Assembly (NCBI RefSeq): GCF_030823405.1
Contig: NZ_JAUSXC010000001.1
Coordinates: forward strand, 3,579,001 to 3,643,000
Reading direction: 5' to 3'
Source of the DNA: Chryseobacterium ginsenosidimutans
Lineage (GTDB): Bacteria; Bacteroidota; Bacteroidia; Flavobacteriales; Weeksellaceae
Length of the DNA stretch: 64,000 nucleotides
The notes below the pieces were generated by a model that saw only the letters and a list, made by a program, of their open reading frames with translations, searched no databases and was not told the DNA's origin. A program made the translations under genes and the position numbers. Below, in pieces: positions 8,442-17,408 of this stretch (positions are counted from its first letter, which is position 1; every line of letters starts with the position of its first letter).

Positions 8442-9950
8442 TTAAAACTCATCTTCTAGTTTATGATAAAGTCGCTGAAATTGTTCAAAATTTCTTAGAT
8501 AGACAGCATGATTTTCCCCACTTGGCATATAAAATTTTTCAGCACTATCTACCACATCCGATACCGCCTGTTCTATGATAGGCTGCTTAAACTCAATTCC
8601 TAATGCTTCCATACCTATTAGTGCCGCTCCCCATGCAGAGCTTTCTACTGTGTTTTTAATGAAAACAGGCTTGTTAAAAATATCTGCTAACATTTGAACC
8701 AGATTCTGAGAACGTGCTAAACCGCCACTTGCATATATTTTGTGAATTGGGCCAGTGTTTTCCTCCAACGCAATTCCCACACTATAGATTGCGAACAGCA
8801 TGCCTTCCATCATTGCACGAGCGAAGTGGGCCTTGGTGTGTTGCAACTGTATTCCAAAATAAACGCCTTTTGCATTGGAATTCCAGTGCGGAGCACGTTC
8901 ACCAGTTAAATAGGGCAAAAAAATCAAGCCTTCTGATCCAGGATCGATGGAATCTATCATTACATTTAATAGAGCGGTAACATCATTATCCTGTATTTTT
9001 TCGATCGATTCGTATAAGAAGGTATCTCGAAACCAGTTCCGCAAAACACCCCCATTATTAACAGCTCCTCCAATTATATATTCATTCGGTCTAAGGAGAT
9101 AGCTAAATAACCGTTGCTTTTTCTCCGGGTTTGGCAGAGGACAGGTTACCCGTATAGCTCCGCTAGTGCCAACAGTTACAGAAGCCACTCCCGGTTTCAC
9201 AGCTCCAACTCCCAAATTGGCCAGACAACCATCGCTACCGCCAATAACAAACAAAGTACCTTCGGGGATGTGCATAGAGGCTGCGATGTCTAGATCGAGC
9301 AATCTTGAAACATGATCAACAGGTACAGGCGTCGATAGTTGTTCGGCAGAGATTCCCGCTAAATTCAACGCTAAGTCCGACCATGTTAATTGGTGTATGT
9401 CAAATAGTCCCGTAGCCGATGCAATAGAATGGTCAACCAGATAGATACCAAAGAGTCGGTAAAAAAGAAATTCCTTAATGCCAATGAATTTATGGGATCG
9501 AACGAACACTTTTTCATCATAGGACCTTATCCATATTAATTTGCAAAGCAAAGACATGGGATGAATGGGCGTTCCAGTCTGTTGATATAATAGTCGTCCT
9601 TTTTCATTTGCCTTCAATCCAATAGCTATATCTTCACTTCTCCGATCAGCCCAAATGATACAATTTGTGAGTGGCTTGCCCAATTTGTCAACAGCTATTA
9701 ATCCGTGCATGGCACTACTAACCGAAATACACATAGGTTGTAGCATCTTATTATGGTCCTGTAATTCATTCATCACACGCGCAATGGAATCTATACACGT
9801 TCTATAAATAACTTCAGGATCCTGTTCGTAATGTCCTTCCAAAGGATTCAGTATAGGATAAGATATACTATGTATTGCCAAAACGTTGCCTTCCAGGTCA
9901 AATGCAACGGCTTTTGTAGATGAAGTACCAATGTCTAATCCTATTATCAT
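8442..9950 (-). CDS. gntK: Gluconokinase, FGGY carbohydrate kinase family
   Basis: 502 residues from the chosen ATG at 9950, where the family N-terminus MIIGLDIGTSSTKAVAFD begins; an ATG 21 codons earlier gives an unlikely extension. It phosphorylates gluconate to 6-phosphogluconate. The first phosphate-binding loop (DIGTSSTK), the second ATP-site loop (VTVGTSGAIR) and the FGGY signature region (GEGLIFLPYLTGERAPHW-like, seen as SEGLIFLPYLTGERAPHW) are present, and an adenosine loop (KIYASGGLARSQ) follows. First gene of the operon with the permease. Xylulokinase or another FGGY sugar kinase is possible, but the GntP partner favours gluconate. Confidence 0.88.
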   Translation of the reverse strand: MIIGLDIGTSSTKAVAFDLEGNVLAIHSISYPILNPLEGHYEQDPEVIYRTCIDSIARVMNELQDHNKMLQPMCISVSSAMHGLIAVDKLGKPLTNCIIWADRRSEDIAIGLKANEKGRLLYQQTGTPIHPMSLLCKLIWIRSYDEKVFVRSHKFIGIKEFLFYRLFGIYLVDHSIASATGLFDIHQLTWSDLALNLAGISAEQLSTPVPVDHVSRLLDLDIAASMHIPEGTLFVIGGSDGCLANLGVGAVKPGVASVTVGTSGAIRVTCPLPNPEKKQRLFSYLLRPNEYIIGGAVNNGGVLRNWFRDTFLYESIEKIQDNDVTALLNVMIDSIDPGSEGLIFLPYLTGERAPHWNSNAKGVYFGIQLQHTKAHFARAMMEGMLFAIYSVGIALEENTGPIHKIYASGGLARSQNLVQMLADIFNKPVFIKNTVESSAWGAALIGMEALGIEFKQPIIEQAVSDVVDSAEKFYMPSGENHAVYLRNFEQFQRLYHKLEDEF

Positions 9951-10373
9951 AATTATAATCGGTTTGTGAGGTAATTGTTTTAAATATACAAAAGTTCTAT
10001 AATATGTTAACAATCATTATAAAAGACAAAACGTAAATTTAAATATATTTATTATATAACTTTTATAACTAATATATTTAATTAGACCGCGCTGTATTAA
10101 GTACTTCAAACATTCAGCAATTTAATCGTTTTTTGGGATTTGATAACTTTAAAAAAGATATAAAAACGGCTTAATAAATTTACTGAATGTTTGGTCTGAT
10201 GTGTTAATTAGATTTAAATGTCCAAAACATAGATTCTACCTTACAGCTGATAGATACTTATTGCCGGATTTTGAATTTTCTCTATATCGGTATCAATACA
10301 TACAAAGTCAAAGGCCTCCTGTAGGAAGCCTTCGAAACACCAAATCACAAAATATTAATATGAAAAAATTTAC
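9951..10373. other. Intergenic region upstream of the gluconate operon with an 11-bp inverted repeat
   Basis: AT-rich, no gene. It holds TGTTAACA at 10005-10012 (a possible operator) and a perfect inverted repeat with CAAACATTCAG at 10107-10117 and CTGAATGTTTG at 10183-10193, 65 bases apart and with partial similarity continuing inward. The repeat could be an element end or a relic. A weak hairpin lies at 10311-10332. No regulator gene for the operon is present. Confidence 0.4.
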
Positions 10374-10919
10374 TTATAAAGCTGTTGCAGTATAAGTTAC
10401 TGTTTGAGTATAAGTTCCGGCCGGTTTACCTAAGATATCAGAAGATGATGATTTTGCCGCTGGAATCGTGTAGTCCAAATTCAGGGTCAATGCACTTCCA
10501 AGCGGAGCATTTGTAACTAAAGTTTGATCAGTTGCAGATAAAACTACAGCAGTTTTTGTTCCGCCCATGGTTCCGGCAGCTGTAGCAGCTTTGATCGTCA
10601 ACACATTGACAGGGATTAGGTTGGTTCCATTCATGAAATTAGCACCCCCTGCTTTTACTTTAACGTTAAAGTTCTTCGTTGAAGTAACTTTTAAAGAGTT
10701 GGCTTTAGTAATTGTTTGATCAGAGTTATAATCCGCTGCAGTAGCATAGTTAAAGTCAACCGTATTACCAATTGCAGTACTTCCCGCATCGATAGAGATC
10801 ACATCGTTCAGGGTAATGTTTACTGTTGTTGTTGCGGTTGTATTTTGAGCCTGAATATTGTTAGTTCCTAATATGATTGCTCCGATAGTTAAGGCTGCGA
10901 TTGCGAATTGTTTTGTCAT
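10374..10919 (-). CDS. Exported DUF4402/fimbrial-type beta-sandwich protein
   Basis: 181 residues. A signal peptide (MTKQFAIAALTIGAIILGTN to IQAQ) is followed by a Thr/Ala-rich mature protein beginning TTATTTVNITLNDVISIDAG. It ends AGTYTQTVTYTATAL, the closing strand pattern of DUF4402 and spore-coat-U-like domains. Such proteins are extracellular beta-sandwiches, some of them pilin-like subunits. No chaperone or usher gene is nearby. A copy of the last dozen codons survives about 760 bp upstream, pointing to a lost paralogue. Confidence 0.6.
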   Translation of the reverse strand: MTKQFAIAALTIGAIILGTNNIQAQNTTATTTVNITLNDVISIDAGSTAIGNTVDFNYATAADYNSDQTITKANSLKVTSTKNFNVKVKAGGANFMNGTNLIPVNVLTIKAATAAGTMGGTKTAVVLSATDQTLVTNAPLGSALTLNLDYTIPAAKSSSSDILGKPAGTYTQTVTYTATAL

Positions 10920-11074
10920 GATCGTAATATTTAATTTTTTTTGTTTTTTGTTTAATTGTTCTCTCTTTTGAACAATACAAATCTACGGCAGCGATAAAAG
11001 TTTCTTTGTAGTTGAAAATGGAAGTTCATGTAGTAAAATAACTACACGGTTTATTCAATTTGGTTTAAATAGAA

Positions 11075-11106
11075 AAGCCCTCAACGCTTGAAAGTGTTGA
11101 GGGCTT
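11075..11106 (-). terminator. Rho-independent terminator
   Basis: A strong hairpin with AAGCCCTCAAC pairing with GTTGAGGGCTT, broken by one mismatch near a tiny loop. On the minus strand it is followed by TTTCTATTTA. It lies just past the relic of a DUF4402-like gene and may have served it. Confidence 0.75.
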
Positions 11107-11128
11107 ATATAAATTGCTGTTATTTCTA

Positions 11129-11175
11129 TTATAAAGCTGTCGTAATATAAATTACCGTTAAAGACAAAAATTGCC
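11129..11175 (-). pseudogene. 3' relic of a second DUF4402-like gene
   Basis: The minus strand reads LTVIYITTAL and a stop at 11129-11131. This matches the C-terminus QTVTYTATAL of the intact gene, with nearly the same bases (TTATAAAGCTGT shared). Homology stops after about 45 bases, so only a tail remains. Confidence 0.5.
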
Positions 11176-11251
11176 ATTAAACAGTTTATAAAGCCATCTA
11201 GTAGATAGACTAAATTTTCTCCTTACGTTCTAAGAAAATGATTTTTATAGT

Positions 11252-13252
11252 ATGCAGGGTGAAGACGATCTTAAGGGGCTTGCCAAAATAATGGCATTTA
11301 TGAGGGCAGTAAGTATCATGCTAGTACTGATGCATGTATATTGGTTTTGCTATGGTCTGTTGAGAGAATATGGATGGACATTGGAGCTGATCAATAAGAT
11401 ACTGCACAATTTCAATGGAACCGCAGGACTGTTCACTCATGCTATTTATACGAAGTTATTCGCAGTACTATTACTAGCGTTGAGTTGTCTTGGTACAAAA
11501 GGTGTGAAAAATGAAAAAATTACCCGGCGAAAGATAACCATCATCCTTTTAACAGGCTCTATACTATTTTTTTTCAATGCGCCCTTCTTACAATTCAAAA
11601 CTTATCTTGCCACAGCGTTATACATATTCTCGACTAGTATCGGGTATATACTCTTAATGCAGGCTGGCGTCTGGATGAGCCGTCTGCTGAAAAATAATTT
11701 GATGGATGATGTCTTCAACAGTGAAAACGAAAGCTTTCAGCAGGAGACCAAATTGCTTTACAACGAATACTCAGTCAACCTGCCCACTAAATTCTATTAT
11801 CGAGGACACTGGCATCACGGATGGATCAATGTGGTCAATCCTTTCAGGGCTACCATCGTGCTGGGCACCCCAGGTTCAGGAAAGTCTTATGCAGTGGTCA
11901 ATAATTATATCAGACAGCATATTGAAAAGGGATTCTCGATGTATATCTACGATTTTAAGTTCGATGACCTTTCCAACATTGCGTATAATCATCTGCTGAA
12001 GCACAGTGACAAGTACAAAGTAAAGCCAAAATTTTTTGTCGTCAACTTTGATGATCCAAGAAAAAGCCACCGGTGCAATCCGTTGAATCCGGATTTTATG
12101 ACGGACATCTCTGATGCCTACGAAGCCGCTTACACCATTATGCTGAATCTGAACAGAAGCTGGATCCAAAAGCAGGGCGATTTTTTCGTGGAAAGCCCGA
12201 TTATCCTCTTGGCTGCGATTATTTGGTTTTTGAAAATATATGAGAATGGTAAGTATTGTACCTTTCCCCACGCCATTGAACTGCTGAATAAAAAATATGA
12301 GGATGTATTTACGATCCTGACTTCCTACTCTGAATTGGAGAACTACCTCTCCCCTTTTATGGATGCCTGGCAGGGCGGCGCACAGGACCAATTGCAGGGG
12401 CAGATTGCCTCAGCAAAGATCCCTTTATCACGTATGATCTCTCCTCAACTTTATTGGGTAATGACTGGGGATGACTTTTCACTGGATATTAACAACCCGA
12501 ATGAACCGAAGATATTATGCGTAGGCAATAATCCTGACCGCCAGAACATCTACTCCGCTGCTTTGGGACTTTATAACTCCAGAATTGTTAAACTGATCAA
12601 TAAGAAAGGACAGCTTAAAAGCTCAGTGATTATTGACGAGCTGCCCACCATTTATTTCAGAGGATTGGACAACTTAATTGCAACGGCAAGGAGCAACAAG
12701 GTCGCAGTCTGTTTAGGGTTTCAGGATTTCTCCCAGCTGACAAGGGACTATGGGGATAAGGAAAGCAAGGTCATCCAAAATACCGTAGGCAATATTTTCA
12801 GCGGACAGGTGGTGGGAGAAACCGCTAAATCATTGTCAGAGAGATTTGGTAAGGTCTTGCAGAAAAGACAAAGCATATCCATCAATAGAAATGACACTTC
12901 AACATCCATTTCAACGCAGTTGGACAGCCTTATTCCAGCCTCTAAGATCTCAACATTGACACAGGGATTCTTCGTCGGTGCGGTTTCCGACAATTTTGAT
13001 GAACGAATTGAACAGAAAATATTCCATTCGGAGATCGTTGTTGACGCCACAAAACTTTCTGCAGATGAAAAGGATTATCAAAAAATACCTCAGATCCGCT
13101 CATTTGTTGATGAGCAGGGAAACGACCGTATGCGGGAAGAGATTGAAGACAACTACAAGAATATCAAAGCTGATATCCGCAGCATCATTGAAAAGGAAAT
13201 GGACAGAATTTCAAATGATCCTGATCTCAAACATCTGATCAATAAAGGCTAG
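11252..13252 (+). CDS. Conjugative coupling protein, VirD4/TraG family (MobC-like)
   Basis: 666 residues. Coupling proteins are hexameric ATPases that link the relaxosome to the secretion channel. The first 150 residues hold several hydrophobic helices anchoring it in the inner membrane. Walker A is GTPGSGKS (205-212) and Walker B is VIIDELP (459-465). The C-terminal region following VCLGFQDFSQL matches TraG/TraM-recognition domains. Its start, MQGEDDLKGLAKIMAFMRAV, is typical of this Bacteroidota subfamily. In related elements it directly follows the relaxase; here cargo separates the two. It converges with the RteC-like gene. Confidence 0.92.
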   Translation: MQGEDDLKGLAKIMAFMRAVSIMLVLMHVYWFCYGLLREYGWTLELINKILHNFNGTAGLFTHAIYTKLFAVLLLALSCLGTKGVKNEKITRRKITIILLTGSILFFFNAPFLQFKTYLATALYIFSTSIGYILLMQAGVWMSRLLKNNLMDDVFNSENESFQQETKLLYNEYSVNLPTKFYYRGHWHHGWINVVNPFRATIVLGTPGSGKSYAVVNNYIRQHIEKGFSMYIYDFKFDDLSNIAYNHLLKHSDKYKVKPKFFVVNFDDPRKSHRCNPLNPDFMTDISDAYEAAYTIMLNLNRSWIQKQGDFFVESPIILLAAIIWFLKIYENGKYCTFPHAIELLNKKYEDVFTILTSYSELENYLSPFMDAWQGGAQDQLQGQIASAKIPLSRMISPQLYWVMTGDDFSLDINNPNEPKILCVGNNPDRQNIYSAALGLYNSRIVKLINKKGQLKSSVIIDELPTIYFRGLDNLIATARSNKVAVCLGFQDFSQLTRDYGDKESKVIQNTVGNIFSGQVVGETAKSLSERFGKVLQKRQSISINRNDTSTSISTQLDSLIPASKISTLTQGFFVGAVSDNFDERIEQKIFHSEIVVDATKLSADEKDYQKIPQIRSFVDEQGNDRMREEIEDNYKNIKADIRSIIEKEMDRISNDPDLKHLINKG

Positions 13253-13260
13253 AAGAAAAC

Positions 13261-13285
13261 CTCAAATGGATTTGAGCATTCGAGG
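13261..13285. terminator. Possible bidirectional terminator between convergent genes
   Basis: CTCAAAT at 13261-13267 pairs with ATTTGAG at 13270-13276, and an outer CCTC/GAGG pair is also possible, in the 45 bases between the two convergent stops. The stem is short and lacks a strong T-run. Confidence 0.3.
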
Positions 13286-13297
13286 CTTTCAAAAAAA

Positions 13298-14143
13298 TCA
13301 CTCCCCTTCAGTATTCAAAAAGTGCTGAGTGAGATGATCACTGACCAAATGCAGGAACTTTGTCGGACCTTGCTTCCGGTTACGGATCTCAAATATTGTC
13401 TTGTGAAAATTTCCCAGATCGGTGTTCAGAGATTTTTCCACAAACCTGATGACTTCGCTGAGCTCAATATTGCCTCCATTGAAACACCGCATTTGATACA
13501 GGGCATAGACCAGTTCGATCAGACCAACCTTGGATGCAGACCAGACCAATGGTGATAGGGTTTTTCCATTGGTGTTTTTACCTAAGTTTTCAAGCTGTCT
13601 TTTTAGGAACTCGTCGATTTGCCGGGTAGCAATGAATCTAGCAATCATATGATCGTGAGAAGTGGTAAAATTGGTATCAAAATTGTAAAAACCGAACGAT
13701 AACTTCATTTTTAGATCGTAAGAATTTCTGACAAATATCTTATGGTCGAGATAGGTCGCCTCTCGCCGGTAATAACTGTAAAACTCTGCCTGCTCCAAAT
13801 AAAAATTATTAAGCTTCTCCTGTTCTGACTCGTAGTATTTTTTCAAAGCCTTGTTCCCGGCATTGGGTTTTTGGGATTCGATTTCCAGAATTGTTGAATA
13901 ATAGATGAATTTTGAAATAAATTGCGGCTTTAGTTTTTTAAAGAAGTATACCTCTTCGGCCATATTCTCAAAATGATGGGTGGAGACCATATCCTTTACC
14001 TTTCTGATGGCCTGATCGATCAGTAGTAATGAGTTCTCTGCCACTTTCACCATATCCTGGTTATCATCGTACACTTCATTGATCTTCAACTCCAGCTCGT
14101 CACGTAATTGCGTGATTTTTCTAAAGATAGTTCTTGTTACCAT
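13298..14143 (-). CDS. rteC: RteC-family protein
   Basis: 281 residues, the usual size for RteC. In CTnDOT-type elements RteC activates excision genes. Family features seen are the helical N-terminus (ITQLRDELELKINEVYDDNQ), the YRREATYLDHKIFVRN segment and the Trp-containing LSPLVWSASKVGLIELVYAL followed by a winged-helix-like end (KTIFEIRNRKQGPTKFL). It lies on the opposite strand from the coupling protein, the common order in Bacteroidota elements. No integrase or excisionase is in the window, so its targets cannot be seen. Confidence 0.88.
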   Translation of the reverse strand: MVTRTIFRKITQLRDELELKINEVYDDNQDMVKVAENSLLLIDQAIRKVKDMVSTHHFENMAEEVYFFKKLKPQFISKFIYYSTILEIESQKPNAGNKALKKYYESEQEKLNNFYLEQAEFYSYYRREATYLDHKIFVRNSYDLKMKLSFGFYNFDTNFTTSHDHMIARFIATRQIDEFLKRQLENLGKNTNGKTLSPLVWSASKVGLIELVYALYQMRCFNGGNIELSEVIRFVEKSLNTDLGNFHKTIFEIRNRKQGPTKFLHLVSDHLTQHFLNTEGE

Positions 14144-14189
14144 GTCCTTTTTTCAGAAATTTACAAAAATTCGTGTATTCGCGCTATAA

Positions 14190-15893
14190 TCAGCTGATCC
14201 CCAATTCCTCTTTGCGCTTTTTGATGTAATCCGTAGGTCGTATTCCATTGATCTCAAAGAACAGGTTCGAGAAGTTTTGACGGGCTGCTATACCGCATTC
14301 CTCCGCCAACGCTTCAATCCTGTAATTGAGGTATTTGTTATTGGTATTGAGCAGATGGGTAATGTAATTGATTCTCAGTTCAGCCATATACTTATTAAAG
14401 TTCATCCCTTTATTTTCGTTAATATATACCGACAAATAGTGGGAATTTGTACCCAGCTTGCGGGCAATACTCTTCTGGGTAAGACCTTTCTTTTTGAATT
14501 GTAGTTCCTGCTCAAACTTTGCAAGCTTTTCCCGTATTTCCAAGGTCATTTCCGGTGTCAAAAAAGTTTTCCTTGCGGTGTATTCGGCAGCTTCATCTTG
14601 TATAATATCACTGACATGATACGTTCCTTCTGATATTCTTTTTTGAAGCAGGTCGTACTGTTTCTTTATTTTGCTGTCTTGAACGTAGCGTATGACAAAA
14701 AAAACAAGGACGATTGCTCCTGACAATATGAGAAGCTTTGCGAACCTCATCTTTCTTTTGTTGGCTTTTTCCATATCATCCTTTTGCTCGATCAATGTTT
14801 TGCGGTCGTAATCCTGATGAAGCTTTGAAGAAAGGTATGGATAATCTTTGGTGATCAGACTGTCAGCTTTGAGCAGTTGATTGGTATAATAAAGCTGTTT
14901 ATTCACATTGTTGTTCCTATAATACTCAATAAGATAATTATAGCTCCCGTAAACCTCAGGCACTATATATTCGTACTTTTTAAAGATGCTGTCGATTTCA
15001 CTGTAATAATGGATTGCCCGGTCAATATCATGTTGCGCTTGTGAGATTTTACCCAGATAATAGTAGATCACGGAGGCCCATGCGAAATCATTCCGCTTTA
15101 CAATAACAGGCAATGCGCTCTCCAGGTCTTTCTTTGCCACGGTATACTCTTTCTTATGAAATTTTGAAATCCCTATACATTTCAGAAAATAGCTGTTTTC
15201 AAGCGAAAAATCATCATCTTTTAATGTTAGTTTATATCCCAACTGTCTAAGGCTGTCGCTTTTGGTAAAGTTCTTAAGATATCTGTTGATGACCGTCATT
15301 TGGTGAAGGCTATTGAAATACGCTTTCTTATAATTGAACTGCTCATTGATATGAAGGTTCTGATTTGATTGTAACTGGTAAAAAGTAACGCAGTGCTGAA
15401 AGTGTTCCAGGGCTTCGTCATAGTAACCCAAATGTTCTTTGACAATGCCCAGATGGTAAAGGACTTTATGATAATGGTATTGATCTGCTGATCCTTTTGA
15501 ATATGCATAGGCTTTCAGGTATTGGTCCAAAGCCAGTTTATATTTCTTCTGATAGAAATAGTAGATGATTCCCTTGCTTAAATGATCTTTGCTGATGTCG
15601 TCATTGGTTCCGTATTTTAAACTGACCGCTATCGCACTGTCCGCATACCTGATCTTATTCCGGTGATCGAACTGTCTCCCGTCCCGATACCCCTGAATTA
15701 ATTTAGGAAGGTTATTTTCCCTTTTCGCCTTCTGTATGTATTTTTTCACATAAGGCATGGCATCCATGTCATCAATGGCCATTTTTTCATAGTTTTTTCT
15801 GATATCACTGAATGTCCCGGCTTTTTTTTGCTGGGAAAATAACAGATGTGAAAATGCAGAAAATAGGAAGAGAAAGGAAATTAACTTTTTCAT
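14190..15893 (-). CDS. Membrane-anchored TPR sensor with AraC-type DNA-binding domain
   Basis: 567 residues. Order: signal sequence (MKKLISFLFLFSAFSHLLFS), an extracytoplasmic region of about 360 residues rich in tetratricopeptide repeats, a single membrane helix (FAKLLILSGAIVLVFFVIRY, about residue 395), a short linker and a C-terminal AraC helix-turn-helix pair with FLTPEMTLEIREKLAKFEQE before it. Such one-component regulators join an outside or periplasmic TPR sensor to DNA binding at the membrane. The ligand is unknown. A small lipoprotein gene is divergent from it and a perfect 22-bp palindrome lies between the two. Confidence 0.85.
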   Translation of the reverse strand: MKKLISFLFLFSAFSHLLFSQQKKAGTFSDIRKNYEKMAIDDMDAMPYVKKYIQKAKRENNLPKLIQGYRDGRQFDHRNKIRYADSAIAVSLKYGTNDDISKDHLSKGIIYYFYQKKYKLALDQYLKAYAYSKGSADQYHYHKVLYHLGIVKEHLGYYDEALEHFQHCVTFYQLQSNQNLHINEQFNYKKAYFNSLHQMTVINRYLKNFTKSDSLRQLGYKLTLKDDDFSLENSYFLKCIGISKFHKKEYTVAKKDLESALPVIVKRNDFAWASVIYYYLGKISQAQHDIDRAIHYYSEIDSIFKKYEYIVPEVYGSYNYLIEYYRNNNVNKQLYYTNQLLKADSLITKDYPYLSSKLHQDYDRKTLIEQKDDMEKANKRKMRFAKLLILSGAIVLVFFVIRYVQDSKIKKQYDLLQKRISEGTYHVSDIIQDEAAEYTARKTFLTPEMTLEIREKLAKFEQELQFKKKGLTQKSIARKLGTNSHYLSVYINENKGMNFNKYMAELRINYITHLLNTNNKYLNYRIEALAEECGIAARQNFSNLFFEINGIRPTDYIKKRKEELGIS

Positions 15894-16032
15894 ATACTGA
15901 TTATTAGAACCTCACCATCTCAAAATTAAGCATTTTACATCTAAATATGTCACTTTTAAGGGAACTGCAAGCTTCGCAGGAGTACGATTCACAAACCAAT
16001 TGTCTGTAGGGTCATATGGGCTTTTTGTCAAT

Positions 16033-16054
16033 GTCTCAATTTTAAAATTGAGAC
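16033..16054. promoter_or_regulatory. Perfect 22-bp palindrome, candidate operator
   Basis: The first arm is GTCTCAATTTT (16033-16043) and the second is its exact reverse complement (16044-16054). A partial copy (ATTTTAAAATTG) follows at 16061-16072. It sits in the divergent spacer between the TPR-AraC regulator and the small lipoprotein, about 60 bp before the lipoprotein promoter box. A near copy lies at 31960-31978. Confidence 0.65.
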
Positions 16055-16108
16055 GTATCTATTTTAAAATTGCTCCGTAAAGCAGTTTTTTTCGGGCGTT
16101 CAGCCCTA

Positions 16109-16116
16109 TAACTTTG
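16109..16116 (+). promoter_or_regulatory. Flavobacterial -7 promoter element of the small lipoprotein
   Basis: TAACTTTG matches the TAnnTTTG consensus of Bacteroidota sigma-A promoters. It lies about 54 bases before the lipoprotein ATG. The -33 region is T-rich without a clear TTG. Confidence 0.5.
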
Positions 16117-16169
16117 GCTTCAGAATTCTAATTCAATCCGGCCGGGATAACCCAATTAAAAAAAACAAA

Positions 16170-16367
16170 ATGAAAAAGTTAATCCCAATTTTTAGTATAA
16201 CAGTAGCCTCAGTTTTTATGCAAAACTGCACCCATCAAAATGAAGACATCATTTCAGACCATGATCAGTATAATGAGATCGGAAAAGCGATGATGATGCG
16301 GGGAGATTCTGCCAAAACATCAGAAGAAATTGTAGATCCTGACCCGTCTTGGCAATGTGACAGATAA
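16170..16367 (+). CDS. Small lipoprotein divergent from the TPR-AraC regulator
   Basis: 65 residues. A lipoprotein signal (MKKLIPIFSITVASVFMQNC) with Cys20 in the lipobox is followed by an acidic tail of about 45 residues that ends DPDPSWQCDR. No known family is recognised. It is transcribed away from the TPR-AraC sensor, with a promoter box and palindrome in the shared spacer. Inference: it may be a target of the regulator, or a surface-anchored peptide that the extracytoplasmic TPR domain senses. The Trp-Gln-Cys end may be the informative part. Confidence 0.7.
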   Translation: MKKLIPIFSITVASVFMQNCTHQNEDIISDHDQYNEIGKAMMMRGDSAKTSEEIVDPDPSWQCDR

Positions 16368-16409
16368 GAAAGTAAAAACAATAATCACAATTTGTTAAAA
16401 GGCGATAAA

Positions 16410-16461
16410 CTTCGATTTAGCACTAAACCCGCCATATTGCCAAACCGATGTCAGCGGTAGC
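16410..16461 (-). repeat. Flavobacterial dispersed repeat, copy A
   Basis: CTTCGATTT, then CCCGCCAT, a CCAA block and GCGGTAGC follow in this order just past the stop of the minus-strand hydrolase. The same blocks (CTTCGATTT, GCCCGCCAT, CCAAGC, GTTAGC) recur at 21434-21476 in the same orientation. Such sequences flank single accessory genes in many Flavobacteriia. Confidence 0.45.
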
Positions 16462-16463
16462 TT

Positions 16464-17408
16464 TTACCTATTTTTAGTTGAAGATAGACAATTTTCATAT
16501 GTTTCAATTAATGCCTCTGCTACAATTTTTGGATCTTGTTGATGGATTCCGTGACTGTAAAGTGGCAATAAAATCAATCTACTGTGTTGGTTATTCTTTA
16601 TCATTTCCGCATAATGATCAATTCTAAGATAATCTAATTCTTTCCACCAAGAAATTAGATTGATACCCAAGTTCAAATTTTTATTCATTTCTATTTCATA
16701 ATCTTCTATATGCTTATTATAAGAAATCATTATTGTTACGGGAATATCTTTGAGTACTGATAAAGATGTGTATCTTTTAAAGAATACAGGTGTGCTTTCA
16801 TTCTTTTCCCTTTCAACTTCAAATCTGAATCCATTTGAGATTGAAGTGTCTTTTAGTATATAATCGTAGTTTTTTATAAATAGTTCTCTGTAACCCGTCT
16901 TGCTCAAAGTATTTAATTTCACTTTATCATCTTCTGCCTGCGTTAGCATAAAATCTGTTGGATCTATGAAGAACAAACCGCAGACATCATTCGGATAAAT
17001 TGAGGCATATAAACGAATAAAAGGTCCACCAATGGAATGACCTACCAATAAATAAGGCGGCTTAATTTCTAATTCTGTTAATAAATCGTGAAGTCTTTTT
17101 ATTACGTCTGCATCAGTTTTTAGGGAAGTATCGACTTCAGAGTCTGCAATTCCGTTTCTATCATAAACAATACCTGCAAATCTTTTTTGAACGAATGAAA
17201 GTAAACCACCATAACCGCCGCCGCCAGAGCCAAGCCCTGCTTCAAAAACTACAACTGGCTCATTGTCTTTTCTATTTTCAAGACCGAAAGTTTTATATGC
17301 AATTTTTTTTTTGTTAATTGATACAAATTTTCTTTCAGACGTTTGCGAAAAGACTAAGTTATTTGAAAAGAAAATTATGGATATGAAAATTATTATTGAT
17401 TTCATCAC
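16464..17408 (-). CDS. Exported alpha/beta hydrolase
   Basis: 314 residues with an N-terminal signal (MMKSIIIFISIIFFSNNLVF to SQ). The alpha/beta fold shows the oxyanion strand VVVFEAGLGSGGGGYGG (residues 52-68) and the nucleophile elbow GHSIGG (Ser125). A likely catalytic Asp lies in FIDPTD or later, and the His is near LYSHGIHQ. Probably a periplasmic or secreted esterase or lipase of unknown substrate. It is flanked by inverted similar sequences (copy A downstream and CCGCTAACGTCC at 17437 upstream), as if carried as a one-gene cassette. Confidence 0.8.
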   Translation of the reverse strand: MMKSIIIFISIIFFSNNLVFSQTSERKFVSINKKKIAYKTFGLENRKDNEPVVVFEAGLGSGGGGYGGLLSFVQKRFAGIVYDRNGIADSEVDTSLKTDADVIKRLHDLLTELEIKPPYLLVGHSIGGPFIRLYASIYPNDVCGLFFIDPTDFMLTQAEDDKVKLNTLSKTGYRELFIKNYDYILKDTSISNGFRFEVEREKNESTPVFFKRYTSLSVLKDIPVTIMISYNKHIEDYEIEMNKNLNLGINLISWWKELDYLRIDHYAEMIKNNQHSRLILLPLYSHGIHQQDPKIVAEALIETYENCLSSTKNR

